64,000 bases of DNA from NCBI GenBank assembly GCA_017505535.1, contig JAFVPD010000031.1:1-64000 (forward strand), written 5' to 3'. This document shows, one piece after another, positions 35,293 to 44,159 of the stretch. Each line of letters begins with the position of its first letter. Position 1 is the first letter of the stretch. This DNA comes from Muribaculaceae bacterium. Its GTDB lineage: Bacteria; Bacteroidota; Bacteroidia; Bacteroidales; Muribaculaceae. Both the position numbers and the translations under genes were made by a program. The notes below the pieces were generated by a model. That model was not told the origin of the DNA. It saw only the letters and a program-made list of their open reading frames with translations, and made no database searches.

Positions 35293-36159
35293 ATGTGGAA
35301 ATTTAGGCCATTTTCATTAAATATCAAAGGAGATTTGCGAGTGTTTGATCGCCCGCAAGTAATGGGCATACTCAATATAACGCCTGACTCGTTTTATGCA
35401 CAATCACGTTCAACAACTGAATGTGATATAGCACTACGCATCAATACAATGATATCCCAGGGCGTTGATCTGATTGATATTGGCGCATATTCAAGCCGTC
35501 CCGGAGCTAAAGATGTGAGCCCCGATGAAGAATGCCGACGTCTTGAAATGGGCATGAGAATACTTAGAGATATTGATCCAAGCATACTTGTGTCGGTCGA
35601 TACGTTTCGCGCCACCGTTGCTCGTGAAGCAGTGACCAATATGGGGGTTAATATCATAAATGACATATCTGGCGGAGATCTTGATTCAAAAATGTTTGAG
35701 ACCGTTGCCGATTTAAATGTACCCTATATCGTAATGCACATGAGAGGGAACCCTTCTAATATGAATCAATTCACTCAGTACAATGACGTTACAGCTGAAG
35801 TGATTCATGCCCTATCGGAGAAAGTAAACATTCTTGCATTAATGGGAGTTTGTGACGTTATAATTGATCCCGGATTTGGGTTTAGCAAAACTACGAAGCA
35901 AAACTACGAAATGATGCGCAACATTGAAGTGTTCCATGCCCTTGAGCGACCATTGCTCGTAGGAATTTCCCGTAAATCAATGATATATAATCTGTTGGAC
36001 ACAACACCTCAAGAATCACTCAATGCGACATCGGTACTCAACACTATTGCCACGATGGGAGGTGCGTCGATACTACGCGTTCACGATGTGAAAGAAGCTG
36101 TCGAAACAATAAAAATCACAACTACAACATTCAACCAATATAATTCCACCCAACAATAA
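35293..36159 (+). CDS. folP: dihydropteroate synthase
   Basis: Condenses p-aminobenzoate with dihydropterin pyrophosphate in folate synthesis; it is the sulfonamide target. The 288-residue TIM barrel shows VMGILNITPDSFY (about 23-36), GAYSSRPGAKDVSPDEE, NIINDISGG, DPGFGFSKTTKQNYEMM and LVGISRKSMI, all family motifs. It precedes cdaA by 6 bases and so shares an operon with it. No promoter box is evident in the 100 bases upstream. Confidence 0.96.
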   Translation: MWKFRPFSLNIKGDLRVFDRPQVMGILNITPDSFYAQSRSTTECDIALRINTMISQGVDLIDIGAYSSRPGAKDVSPDEECRRLEMGMRILRDIDPSILVSVDTFRATVAREAVTNMGVNIINDISGGDLDSKMFETVADLNVPYIVMHMRGNPSNMNQFTQYNDVTAEVIHALSEKVNILALMGVCDVIIDPGFGFSKTTKQNYEMMRNIEVFHALERPLLVGISRKSMIYNLLDTTPQESLNATSVLNTIATMGGASILRVHDVKEAVETIKITTTTFNQYNSTQQ

Positions 36160-36165
36160 AGAATT

Positions 36166-36933
36166 ATGCAACCATTTGAAATTATTGACCTCATAGACAT
36201 TACACTCGTAGCTCTATTACTATACTACATCTATCGATTAATGAATGAATCAGGTACGATTAATATATTTTTCGGTGTACTTACATTCATCGCCGTATGG
36301 GTGGTTTCGTCTAAAATATTGGAGATGCAACTTATCGGAACTGTTCTTGATAAATTCATGAATATCGGGCTTTTAATCCTTGTAATCATATTTCAAGATC
36401 AAATTAAACGATTTCTGGTTGAATTGGGCTCACATCGACGATGGAATTTTCTACGCAAAATTTTCAGTCACAAATCAAAGACACCAAACACCGATAAAAG
36501 CCATGTTATGCCCATAGTATATGCATGTATGAATATGGCAAAGAGCAAAACCGGAGCTCTGATTGTTATTGAACAATCTATCAATCTTGATAGCTATGAA
36601 AATACCGGAGACATGATTGACGCCAATGTCAATTCTCGGTTAATAGAAAATATCTTTTTCAAAAACTCACCACTCCACGATGGCGCAATGATTATTTCAG
36701 GCAATCGCATTAAATCGGCAGGTTGCATACTTCCGGTGAGTCATGCTACAAACATTCCACGCTCATTGGGTCTTAGACATCGATCAGCTTTAGGCATCTC
36801 TGAGGCGACTGATGCAATAGCTATTGTTGTATCGGAGGAAACCGGGACAATCTCACTCGCCCACAAAGGAAAAATCATCTCACGCCTTTCATCAACCGAT
36901 CTTGAAGAGCGTCTATCGTCATTAAATTCATAA
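36166..36933 (+). CDS. cdaA: diadenylate cyclase CdaA
   Basis: Makes the second messenger c-di-AMP from two ATP. The 255-residue protein has three N-terminal membrane helices (about 10-75) and a DisA_N/DAC domain. The catalytic motifs are LHDGAMI with Asp172-Gly173-Ala174 and RHRSALG with Arg204-His205-Arg206. This is the usual membrane-bound form in Bacteroidota. It follows folP by 6 bases; the folP-cdaA arrangement is common in the phylum. Confidence 0.95.
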   Translation: MQPFEIIDLIDITLVALLLYYIYRLMNESGTINIFFGVLTFIAVWVVSSKILEMQLIGTVLDKFMNIGLLILVIIFQDQIKRFLVELGSHRRWNFLRKIFSHKSKTPNTDKSHVMPIVYACMNMAKSKTGALIVIEQSINLDSYENTGDMIDANVNSRLIENIFFKNSPLHDGAMIISGNRIKSAGCILPVSHATNIPRSLGLRHRSALGISEATDAIAIVVSEETGTISLAHKGKIISRLSSTDLEERLSSLNS

Positions 36934-36994
36934 CAAAGAATGGCTTGTTGCTACATATCGGTCCTAATAGTCAGCAGAATTCCTTTTTTTTTAG

Positions 36995-37002
36995 TAAATT
37001 TG
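36995..37002 (+). promoter_or_regulatory. -7 promoter box of hisS
   Basis: TAAATTTG, 41 bases before the hisS ATG, preceded by a T run. No TTG at usual spacing. Confidence 0.55.
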
Positions 37003-37043
37003 CACTCAATTTTTTAAAACACTAACTAAACTGAATATCCAAA

Positions 37044-38405
37044 ATGGTACAAAAGCCATCAATTCCAAAGGGAACTCGAGATTTCTCTCCCACAGAAATG
37101 TCTCGACGTAACTATATATTTGACACAATCAGAGAAGTATTCCGTCTATATGGATTCAAACAGATAGAAACTCCTGCGATGGAGAATCTTTCAACTTTAA
37201 TGGGGAAATATGGCGAAGAAGGCGACAAACTCCTTTTCAAGATTTTAAATTCAGGCGATTTCCTCAGTAAAGCAGACCACTCATTGATTGCAGCCGGAGA
37301 CTGCGTGCATCTCACCCCTCAACTATGTGAAAAAGGGTTACGCTATGACCTCACTGTCCCGTTTGCAAGATATGTTGTGCAACATCGCAACGACATACAA
37401 TTTCCATTTAAACGATTCCAAATCCAACCCGTATGGAGAGCCGATCGTCCACAAAAAGGACGTTATCGCGAGTTTTACCAATGCGACGCCGACATAATTG
37501 GTTCGGATTCGCTCGTGAATGAAATTGAACTCCTCCAACTTATTGACGAGGTATTTTCACGTCTCAAAATTAATATCACAATAAAACTCAATAACCGTAA
37601 AGTCCTTGCCGGAATTGCAGAACTTATTGGTGCACCTGAGAAAATCGTAGATATAACTGTCGCAATTGATAAAATTGACAAAATTGGAATTGAAAACGTC
37701 AATGCAGAGTTGCGTGAACGTGGTCTCAGCGAAGATTCAATCAACACTCTTCAACCGATTCTCGCAATTGATGGCACAATTGAACAACGCATCGAGAAAT
37801 TAAGTGATATACTTCAAAATTCAGAAATAGGAGCACTCGGAGTTAAAGAACTTCAAGAGGTTGTAGCAGGAGTTGAAGCATTGGGACTAAGAGCAACTCT
37901 TGACCTTGATGTATCACTTGCTCGAGGTCTAAACTATTATACCGGAACAATCATTGAAGTAAAAGCCCAAGATGTTCAAATTGGCAGTATTACAGGCGGT
38001 GGTAGATATGACAATCTCACCGGAGTATTTGGATTGCCAAATGTTTCAGGCGTTGGAATATCATTTGGAGCCGATCGCATTTATGACGTGCTCAATGCTC
38101 TAGATTTATATCCGGCCGAAACTACTTCGGCCACAACAATAATGTTCACTAACTTTGGAGCGGCCGAAACAGCAGTTGCGATGAAAATGATTAAGCAATT
38201 GCGTGCTGCAGGAATCTCAGCTGAAATATATCCCGAAACTGCAAAAATGAAAAAACAAATGGGATATGCCGATGCACTCAATATACCATTTGTTGCAATA
38301 GTTGGCGAAAACGAAATCGCCGAGAATAAACTCATGCTGAAAGAAATGAGCACAGGTTCGCAACAATTACTCTCAATTGAAGAAACAATCAATCGCCTTA
38401 AATAG
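37044..38405 (+). CDS. hisS: histidine--tRNA ligase
   Basis: Charges tRNA-His. The 453-residue class II synthetase shows [10 protein letters not shown] at the start, motif 2 in [30 protein letters not shown] (outline), histidine-A motif [10 protein letters not shown], and motif 3 in [13 protein letters not shown] and [11 protein letters not shown]. The C-terminal anticodon-binding domain follows from about residue 360. It is monocistronic, with a separate promoter for the barrel gene just after its end. Confidence 0.97.
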   Translation: MVQKPSIPKGTRDFSPTEMSRRNYIFDTIREVFRLYGFKQIETPAMENLSTLMGKYGEEGDKLLFKILNSGDFLSKADHSLIAAGDCVHLTPQLCEKGLRYDLTVPFARYVVQHRNDIQFPFKRFQIQPVWRADRPQKGRYREFYQCDADIIGSDSLVNEIELLQLIDEVFSRLKINITIKLNNRKVLAGIAELIGAPEKIVDITVAIDKIDKIGIENVNAELRERGLSEDSINTLQPILAIDGTIEQRIEKLSDILQNSEIGALGVKELQEVVAGVEALGLRATLDLDVSLARGLNYYTGTIIEVKAQDVQIGSITGGGRYDNLTGVFGLPNVSGVGISFGADRIYDVLNALDLYPAETTSATTIMFTNFGAAETAVAMKMIKQLRAAGISAEIYPETAKMKKQMGYADALNIPFVAIVGENEIAENKLMLKEMSTGSQQLLSIEETINRLK

Positions 38406-38449
38406 CGACTTTATCAAGTTATTCTCAATAATTAAAAAAAGTTGTATTC

Positions 38450-38480
38450 TTGTTAGTGAACTTGTTTTGCACTATCTTTG
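38450..38480 (+). promoter_or_regulatory. promoter of the outer-membrane barrel gene
   Basis: TTG (38450-38452), a 20-base spacer and TATCTTTG (38473-38480): full match. The predicted leader is about 20 bases. Confidence 0.82.
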
Positions 38481-38505
38481 CGATATATTTAAATTAGAAT
38501 TTAAC

Positions 38506-39123
38506 ATGAAGAAATATATTCTCAGTATTATTGTTGCAATTTTTGCTCTTTGCTCTACCAATGCAAATGCTCAATTTAGATATGGAGCAACCGCCGGAGT
38601 CTCTTTTTCTGACCTATCATTTAAGCAGGACCTCGTAGGTGTAGAAAAAATGGTAGGACCATCAGTGGGAGTTGTTGGCGAAATGATATTCCCCGGTATT
38701 GGATTTGGCATTGATTTAGGTCTTATCTATTCTCAACGTGGAGCAAAAGTCAATCTTGGAGAAAGACTAATCTGGTCAAGCCAAGGATATGGCAACGAAA
38801 AAACTTATTTACATTATATCGAAATACCATTACATCTTCGATTCAAATATACCAATTTAGCCGGATTTGAAGATTATGTTGCTCCATTTGTATTTGGCGG
38901 TCCATCATTGTCAATTCTTGTTGCCGATAACAATATTAAAGCATATGAATATGCAAGTGGCAGTTTGAATCTCACAGCCGGATTTGGTCTTGAATTGTGG
39001 CGTCGCTGGCAGATTTCGGCAAGTTATTCTTGGGGCATGACCTATGCTCTTAAAACGACACTCTTAGACAATTATAGTGCTCGTAATTACGCCTGGGACG
39101 TAAAACTCGCCTACTTTTTCTAA
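38506..39123 (+). CDS. outer-membrane beta-barrel protein (porin-family, PorT-like)
   Basis: The start at 38506 yields 205 residues with a clean signal peptide (MKKYILSIIVAIFALCSTNANAQ). A longer frame reaches back into hisS and is rejected. The mature part alternates short amphipathic strands and Gly-rich turns (RYGATAGVSFSDL, GIGFGIDLGLIYSQRG, LHYIEIPLHLRFKY, GFGLELWRRWQISASYSWGM). It ends in an aromatic residue (AYFF), as outer-membrane barrels do. Function is unknown. It resembles the barrel gene at 40691 in layout. Confidence 0.88.
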   Translation: MKKYILSIIVAIFALCSTNANAQFRYGATAGVSFSDLSFKQDLVGVEKMVGPSVGVVGEMIFPGIGFGIDLGLIYSQRGAKVNLGERLIWSSQGYGNEKTYLHYIEIPLHLRFKYTNLAGFEDYVAPFVFGGPSLSILVADNNIKAYEYASGSLNLTAGFGLELWRRWQISASYSWGMTYALKTTLLDNYSARNYAWDVKLAYFF

Positions 39124-39126
39124 GCA

Positions 39127-39579
39127 CTACTCCATTAGGGCATCATAGTTAGGTATATCCTTTATAAATTTATAGGAGTTATTGTCGTAGTCAATACTAC
39201 AACAATAGTGATTTAATCCATTAGAGACAATCAAATATTGCGCTCGAAGGACCATATTATACCTCACAATTTGGTCAAACACCTGTTGCGTGATTTCAAC
39301 TGATGAAGCCTTATATTCAATAATAACCAAAGGCTCTGCCATTTTACTATATACAACCGTATCACATCGGCGTCGTGTATTATTCAATGTAATTGCGACC
39401 TCATTGGCCATTAACGAAGCCGGGAAGCCCTTATACTCAACTAAATAGTTCACAAAATTCTGCCTAACCCACTCCTCGGGAGTGAGTGCAACAAATTTTT
39501 TGCGCAGTCGATCAAAAATTTTATCACCATCGGCACTTCGCATTATTTGAAATTGACAAGCTGGCAAATTTAAGTGCAT
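39127..39579 (-). CDS. stand-alone HsdR N-terminal-domain protein (PD-(D/E)xK nuclease fold)
   Basis: A 150-residue protein equal to the N-terminal nuclease domain of type I restriction R subunits: TPEEWVRQNFVNYLVEYKGFP, then RRCDTVVYS with the Asp, and PLVIIEYKA with the ExK pair of the PD-(D/E)xK core. There is no helicase part and no hsdM or hsdS nearby, so it is not a restriction system. Stand-alone versions like this are, from memory, widespread near holA in Bacteroidota and of unknown role. It is divergent from holA and ends 3 bases from the barrel gene's stop on the opposite strand. Confidence 0.85.
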   Translation of the reverse strand: MHLNLPACQFQIMRSADGDKIFDRLRKKFVALTPEEWVRQNFVNYLVEYKGFPASLMANEVAITLNNTRRRCDTVVYSKMAEPLVIIEYKASSVEITQQVFDQIVRYNMVLRAQYLIVSNGLNHYCCSIDYDNNSYKFIKDIPNYDALME

Positions 39580-39614
39580 TGTATCTTTTTATTTTGCTGT
39601 CGTTGATATTTTGC

Positions 39615-39624
39615 GTAAATTTAC
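39615..39624. promoter_or_regulatory. shared palindromic promoter element between HsdR-N and holA genes
   Basis: GTAAATTTAC is a perfect palindrome midway between the two divergent genes. It holds a near-consensus -7 box (TAAATTTA, one mismatch) on each strand. It is the best candidate promoter for either gene, which cannot both use it at once. Confidence 0.35.
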
Positions 39625-39654
39625 ACAAAATATTTTTCACGACAAATATAAAAA

Positions 39655-40698
39655 ATGGCGACACCCGGTTTTACATTGACATTTGAAGAGTTGAAATCAC
39701 AACTTGCCAAAAAACAATATGCCCCTATTTATCTATTACATGGCGAAGAAGGCTACTTTATTGATGAATTGGTAAAATTATTTGAAGACATTTTACCCGT
39801 TGAGGAGCAAGCATTCAATCTATATACAATGTATGCTCCACAAGTCTCAGCCGATGACGTTATGGACGCGTGTCGTCGTTACCCTATGATGTCGGAATAT
39901 CAAGTTGTTATACTCAAAGAGGCACAAGTTCCCAAAATAGACTATCTCAACAAACTACACGCCTACGCATCAAACCCATCACCTTCTACTATCTTAGTTA
40001 TTTGTGCTCGTGGTGCATTGGTAAAGCCAAAAGATTTATTAGCCGAAATGAAAAAAAACAAGGGGATTGTGTTTGAGTCAAATCGAGTGAAGAGTAGTAA
40101 TATGAACAACGTTATTGCAACTCTCATTAATAGTAAAGGCTTAAAAGTAGATCAGAAATCATTGTCAATGCTTAGCGACTTTATTGGCAACGATTTATCT
40201 CGCATGTACAACGAAATTGAAAAACTTGCGCTTGTGATAGAGCCTAACGGCATGATTACGCCTGAAGCAATTGAACGCAACATCGGAGTAAGTAAAGATT
40301 TCAACAACTTTGAGCTGGTCAATGCTATTGCACAAAAAGACTCTCTCAGAGTATATCGCATCATTGAATATTTCAGAGCTAATCCCAAGAACAATCCGCC
40401 ATTGCTCACCGTCAGCCAATTATTCAAATTCTTTTCCAACTTGTTGTTAATTCAATTTGCAAAAGACAAAAGTGAAAAGGCTCTACTTGATGAGCTTGGA
40501 TTTAAATTTCCCTGGCAATTAAACGATTACAGATTCGGCATTAGGAATTATAATGCGTTCAAAACAATTGAAATTATCAGCGCAATACGCGCCTTTGACT
40601 CAATGAGCAAAGGTGTTGATAGCCGTCAAAACGAGTTTGACCTACTTAAAACTTTAATGTTTAAGATCTTAAGCGCCGAAGGGTATATTGTCATTTAA
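39655..40698 (+). CDS. holA: DNA polymerase III delta subunit
   Basis: The clamp-loader subunit that opens the sliding clamp. The 347-residue protein has the HolA outline: TFEELKSQLAKKQYAPIYLLHGEEGYFIDEL at the start (the degenerate P-loop region), YQVVILKEAQ, and the LSMLSDFIGNDLSRMYNEIEKLAL helix region, then the C-terminal collar domain. Its last 8 bases overlap the stop end of the convergent barrel gene at 40691. Confidence 0.92.
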   Translation: MATPGFTLTFEELKSQLAKKQYAPIYLLHGEEGYFIDELVKLFEDILPVEEQAFNLYTMYAPQVSADDVMDACRRYPMMSEYQVVILKEAQVPKIDYLNKLHAYASNPSPSTILVICARGALVKPKDLLAEMKKNKGIVFESNRVKSSNMNNVIATLINSKGLKVDQKSLSMLSDFIGNDLSRMYNEIEKLALVIEPNGMITPEAIERNIGVSKDFNNFELVNAIAQKDSLRVYRIIEYFRANPKNNPPLLTVSQLFKFFSNLLLIQFAKDKSEKALLDELGFKFPWQLNDYRFGIRNYNAFKTIEIISAIRAFDSMSKGVDSRQNEFDLLKTLMFKILSAEGYIVI

Positions 40699-41371
40699 CA
40701 CGAAACGAGTACCCCAAAGTTGCCATAATCGACATACTGCGTGAAGCAGAGAACGGATCTCGCTTGCTATCGGGATATATGTTTCCTAATCCATAGAATA
40801 ATCGAGCCTCTAAGGAGATCGCATGACGACGTTTTATTATATATTCGGCACCAGCTCCAACTGATATCCCATAGTCAAATTTATGTTGCACCGGGAGATT
40901 TAATTGTTCGGTCATACGATTTGTTGGGAATCCGGTTAATTTTGTAGGATTTGAATAATCAAAGTTGGCCGATGTACTTTCCCCAATAAGATAGCCAAAT
41001 TCCGGACCTAAATTAAAAAAAACTTTAAACTTAGAACTTCCAAAATAAATGTGAGTCAACAAGGGAATTTGGACATAGGTCAATGTGCGTGAATACTCAA
41101 AGGGCGCCTCTTCAAAATTCTCCTGCCACCCTCTTTGCTCAATATTCACTTCAGCAATAAGGCCAAAATGATTCTCTTCGGTATATTTAAACGTAACGCC
41201 TCCCATATAGCCCATTAACATAGACTGTTTAACATCGGGCGAAAATGATATTTTTGACATCGTCATACCGGCCTTTCCCCCAACAAAGATTTTTGGCACA
41301 TAATGATGCTGGGCCGTAGTTGCTATTGACAAAAACGAGATTAATATCAACAATATAATTGAACGTTTCAT
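40691..41371 (-). CDS. outer-membrane beta-barrel protein (porin-family)
   Basis: A 226-residue protein with signal peptide (MKRSIILLILISFLSIATTAQ) and a barrel-like mature part (KIFVGGKAGMTMSKISF, VTFKYTEENHFGLIAEV, FGSSKFKVFFNLGPEFGYLIG, YGISVGAGAEYIIKRRHAISLEARLFYGLG). It ends LGYSFRVK. It is PorT-like in size and start. It begins 11 bases after the LysM gene stop, so the two are one transcript. Function unknown. Confidence 0.85.
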   Translation of the reverse strand: MKRSIILLILISFLSIATTAQHHYVPKIFVGGKAGMTMSKISFSPDVKQSMLMGYMGGVTFKYTEENHFGLIAEVNIEQRGWQENFEEAPFEYSRTLTYVQIPLLTHIYFGSSKFKVFFNLGPEFGYLIGESTSANFDYSNPTKLTGFPTNRMTEQLNLPVQHKFDYGISVGAGAEYIIKRRHAISLEARLFYGLGNIYPDSKRDPFSASRSMSIMATLGYSFRVK

Positions 41372-41382
41372 TTTTCTTGTTT

Positions 41383-43083
41383 TTAGTTCTTTATTGCCAC
41401 CGTCCCACCATCGGGTTGGTAATTAATTATATATATTACATTATTACAATAGCCCGCAACTCCATTTATATGTTCAAAATAAAATGAATCTTGAACTCCT
41501 TCATATTTATTTTCAGGGACAAAATTGCCATCATTTTCATAAATGGAATTTATAATATACATCATTATGTCATATCCCAATAACCCTTGTTGTGGAATCG
41601 CTTGCATCATTTTTTCACCATACCATCGTTCAAATTCTCTATCAAGTTCCTCTTTTACAGGACTTTCTACGCCATAACTAAACCGAGAATAGATTGAAGT
41701 ATTCAATTTGTGCAACTTTTCTTTAATTGCACCTTGGAATGTCACCCACTCAGGATAGCCAAATAATCTGACTGAACTTGAATCGGGGCATGATTCATGA
41801 AAAGCATTTAGCATGTACATAATATCTGATAAGTCGCTACGAGAAGCCGATAACGGAACAAAAACATATGACTTAGTACTATCAAGGCGTGCAATATTTT
41901 CGGCTGTTAACACATCGTTATAGTTTATCTCTCGATATTTCCTATTTTCAGCATCTAAGCGCGATTTTAGCTGCTTCACAAATTGTGCTTTATCACTAAC
42001 TTTTTCCAAATTCTTTAGAAATACAGGAGTATAATTTGCATATTCCGAGATAAAGAAGTCTATAGCCTTATCATACATTTGTTGTTGAGGAATCAACGTT
42101 TGCAAAACATTAGAGTCTGTTTCATAACAATTGTTTTTCACATCAAATGCATTAAGCAAATAGCAATCATTTTCCTTACAAAATTGAGCAATGAGATTTA
42201 TTTGTTGGCTATTGTTAGGGGTAATGATTATATCCATTTGCGCCATATCATCTTGCTCGAGCAACGTTTTCACACGAGCCAAGCTATCGGCTGTGTCATA
42301 GGCCTTAATATTAATCGGAGCATTTTCAGGTGCATTATTTAGCGCGACCAACAGCCCTTTATAAAACTCTGTAAACAATTGTGCTTGGCGACCAGGTTTT
42401 GCATCATCAAGCATGAATGGCAACATTACCGCAATGTCAAGAGGACTGATTGAATCATTGGTATAAATAGAATCTATTGATTCTGCTTCTATAATTTCCT
42501 CCACGACAGCATTGACGTGGTCGATTTGTGGAGGTTTAACTCGGTTGAGGCCTCCATCAGATTCAAGATCTGCAATCAATTGTGTACGCTGAGATTTTTT
42601 GTCGGCATCATCATTATTTTGGTTTGATTCACCTTTTACAGTTGCCGTTAATTTTACAGGGATAGATAGCACATCTCCTCGTTTCACACCATCTTTTGCC
42701 GAAGGATTGTGCTTTACAAGCTCCTGAGTGGAAATGTTATATTTTCGGCATATACCATATACTGTTTCTCCACGTTTTACCTCATGGGAAATTAATTCTA
42801 CCGCATCACTTGACTCTCCATCGGAAAACTCTGATACCGGGAAATATAACGTATCATAAGCCCTCACTCCATCAATAGCCGATGGGTTGAATTTTAAAAT
42901 ATCTTGCTTACTTAAACCTAATTTATGAGAAACTGTATATATAGTTTCCTTGGGTTGAACTTGGTAATAGTAATAATCTTTTCCTCTGATTGATTTTGTT
43001 GGCAGGTCAAGAGAATTAGCAATTGATGTAGCAATGCACACCAACAACAATATGTAACTCCAAAACCATCTTAATCTGTCCAT
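41383..43083 (-). CDS. LysM-domain protein with a periplasmic-binding-protein-like domain
   Basis: The 566-residue exported protein has a signal peptide (about 1-22). Two LysM peptidoglycan-binding modules follow at about 39-82 (YQVQPKETIYTVSHKLGLSKQDILKFNPSA in outline) and 98-143 (HEVKRGETVYGICRKYNISTQELVKHNPSA). After a linker, residues about 210-560 resemble a type 1 periplasmic-binding fold (ISPLDIAVMLPFMLDD, KGLLVALNNAPENAPINIKAYDTAD, DIIITPNNSQQINLIAQFCKE). It is probably a wall-anchored envelope protein that binds a ligand or lipoprotein partner. Promoter at 43110. The barrel gene at 40691 is its operon partner. Confidence 0.88.
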   Translation of the reverse strand: MDRLRWFWSYILLLVCIATSIANSLDLPTKSIRGKDYYYYQVQPKETIYTVSHKLGLSKQDILKFNPSAIDGVRAYDTLYFPVSEFSDGESSDAVELISHEVKRGETVYGICRKYNISTQELVKHNPSAKDGVKRGDVLSIPVKLTATVKGESNQNNDDADKKSQRTQLIADLESDGGLNRVKPPQIDHVNAVVEEIIEAESIDSIYTNDSISPLDIAVMLPFMLDDAKPGRQAQLFTEFYKGLLVALNNAPENAPINIKAYDTADSLARVKTLLEQDDMAQMDIIITPNNSQQINLIAQFCKENDCYLLNAFDVKNNCYETDSNVLQTLIPQQQMYDKAIDFFISEYANYTPVFLKNLEKVSDKAQFVKQLKSRLDAENRKYREINYNDVLTAENIARLDSTKSYVFVPLSASRSDLSDIMYMLNAFHESCPDSSSVRLFGYPEWVTFQGAIKEKLHKLNTSIYSRFSYGVESPVKEELDREFERWYGEKMMQAIPQQGLLGYDIMMYIINSIYENDGNFVPENKYEGVQDSFYFEHINGVAGYCNNVIYIINYQPDGGTVAIKN

Positions 43084-43109
43084 ATATAGTCGTTTTAACT
43101 TAAGAACTA

Positions 43110-43140
43110 CAAAGTTAAGATGTTTGACTTAAATATGCAA
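43110..43140 (-). promoter_or_regulatory. promoter of the LysM/barrel operon
   Basis: Minus strand TTG (43138-43140), a 20-base spacer and TAACTTTG (43110-43117): full consensus match. Confidence 0.8.
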
Positions 43141-43219
43141 TAGGATTTGACATCAAGAGGCTTTGTTGAACAACAAATATGAAAACATTCCTATTCAAAA
43201 CTATTTCAGTTATTTATAC

Positions 43220-43252
43220 AAAAAAGGGGAATGCACTGAGAGCATTCCCCTT
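43220..43252 (-). terminator. terminator of the OmpA lipoprotein gene
   Basis: On the minus strand AAGGGGAATGC pairs with GCATTCCCCTT, an 11-base stem with a 7-base loop, followed by a T run. It starts 27 bases after the stop. Confidence 0.93.
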
Positions 43253-43278
43253 CCTTTCGAAACATTTTGTAATAATTT

Positions 43279-43980
43279 TTACTTAAGAGTTCCGGCTTCG
43301 GCTTTTTTAATCATTTCAGCATTAGCCGAGATATAAACCTCTACGCGACGATTTTGTGCACGACCGGCTTCAGTATCATTACTTGCAACATAATCAACCA
43401 TAGGACGACCTTCGGCTGTGATGCGAGCACCAGTGATTCCACTATTTACCAAATATGTGCGAACAGCATCAGCACGTTCGTTAGAAACACGTTCATTTGC
43501 TGCCATAGAACCGGTATTATCGGTATATCCAAATATTTGCACATTAGTATCGGGATTATTTAGCAATGAAGCAGCAAATTTTGAGAGTGAATTTTTAGCC
43601 GATGCACTTAATACTGATTTTCCTGTTGCGAATAAAATTCCGTTATCAAATGTCATCTTAATAGCTTGCAATCCATTTTGGTCAACGGTTTCTTCAACCT
43701 TTGCACCCTCAATTGCCTCAAGCTCTTTCTGTTGCTTATCCATTTTGTTACCAATCAATGCACCTGCTCCGGCACCTACGCCTGCACCAATTGCGCTACC
43801 AATCGCAGCACCTTTGCCACCACCAATGAGAGCACCAATTCCGGCACCAACAGCAGCGCCACCGCCACCACCAATCAATGCACCTTTACCCGTATTAGTC
43901 ATTGAAGCACAACCCGATGTGAGCAAAAGACAAGCTGCAAGGAGCGCAGTTCCAGTAATTTTCAAAATTTTCATGTTCAA
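43279..43980 (-). CDS. OmpA-family lipoprotein with glycine zipper
   Basis: A 233-residue envelope lipoprotein. The lipobox LTSGC puts the acylated Cys at about residue 24. Residues about 32-78 are a glycine-zipper region (ALIGGGGGAAVGAGIGAL and similar repeats) that likely inserts in or bundles at the membrane. Residues about 105-225 are an OmpA peptidoglycan-binding domain, with ILFATGKSVLS, IFGYTDNTGS, NERVSNERADAVRTYL and AQNRRVEVYI. It resembles YiaD-type proteins. It has its own promoter box and terminator. Confidence 0.93.
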   Translation of the reverse strand: MNMKILKITGTALLAACLLLTSGCASMTNTGKGALIGGGGGAAVGAGIGALIGGGKGAAIGSAIGAGVGAGAGALIGNKMDKQQKELEAIEGAKVEETVDQNGLQAIKMTFDNGILFATGKSVLSASAKNSLSKFAASLLNNPDTNVQIFGYTDNTGSMAANERVSNERADAVRTYLVNSGITGARITAEGRPMVDYVASNDTEAGRAQNRRVEVYISANAEMIKKAEAGTLK

Positions 43981-44026
43981 TAATTTTAGTAGTTTATTAT
44001 TATTTCTGGTTTAATATACCATTTGA

Positions 44027-44034
44027 CAAAATTA
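44027..44034 (-). promoter_or_regulatory. -7 promoter box of the OmpA lipoprotein gene
   Basis: Minus strand TAATTTTG, 46 bases before the ATG at 43980; no TTG at usual spacing. Confidence 0.6.
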
Positions 44035-44132
44035 GTAATATTTTTCAACGAATAAAAAATATTTATAGCACAATTTTTATTGTATTACAATTAATGATTC
44101 AAAAATGTTTCGGTTGAATGCAAAATTTTGAG

Positions 44133-44140
44133 TAAGTTTG
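44133..44140 (+). promoter_or_regulatory. -7 promoter box of the DMT transporter gene
   Basis: TAAGTTTG, 19 bases before the ATG at 44160, with a partial upstream box (TTTC, 21 bases away). Confidence 0.6.
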
Positions 44141-44159
44141 CACTCTAATTCGTAATTAA

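Noticed and set aside
38377..38505. N-terminal extension of the barrel protein
   Set aside because: It overlaps hisS and precedes a consensus promoter; the signal peptide starts at the ATG at 38506.
43418..44014. Plus-strand frame of 198 codons rich in Ala and Pro
   Set aside because: It is antisense to the glycine-zipper region of the OmpA lipoprotein; the composition simply mirrors the Gly/Ala codons.
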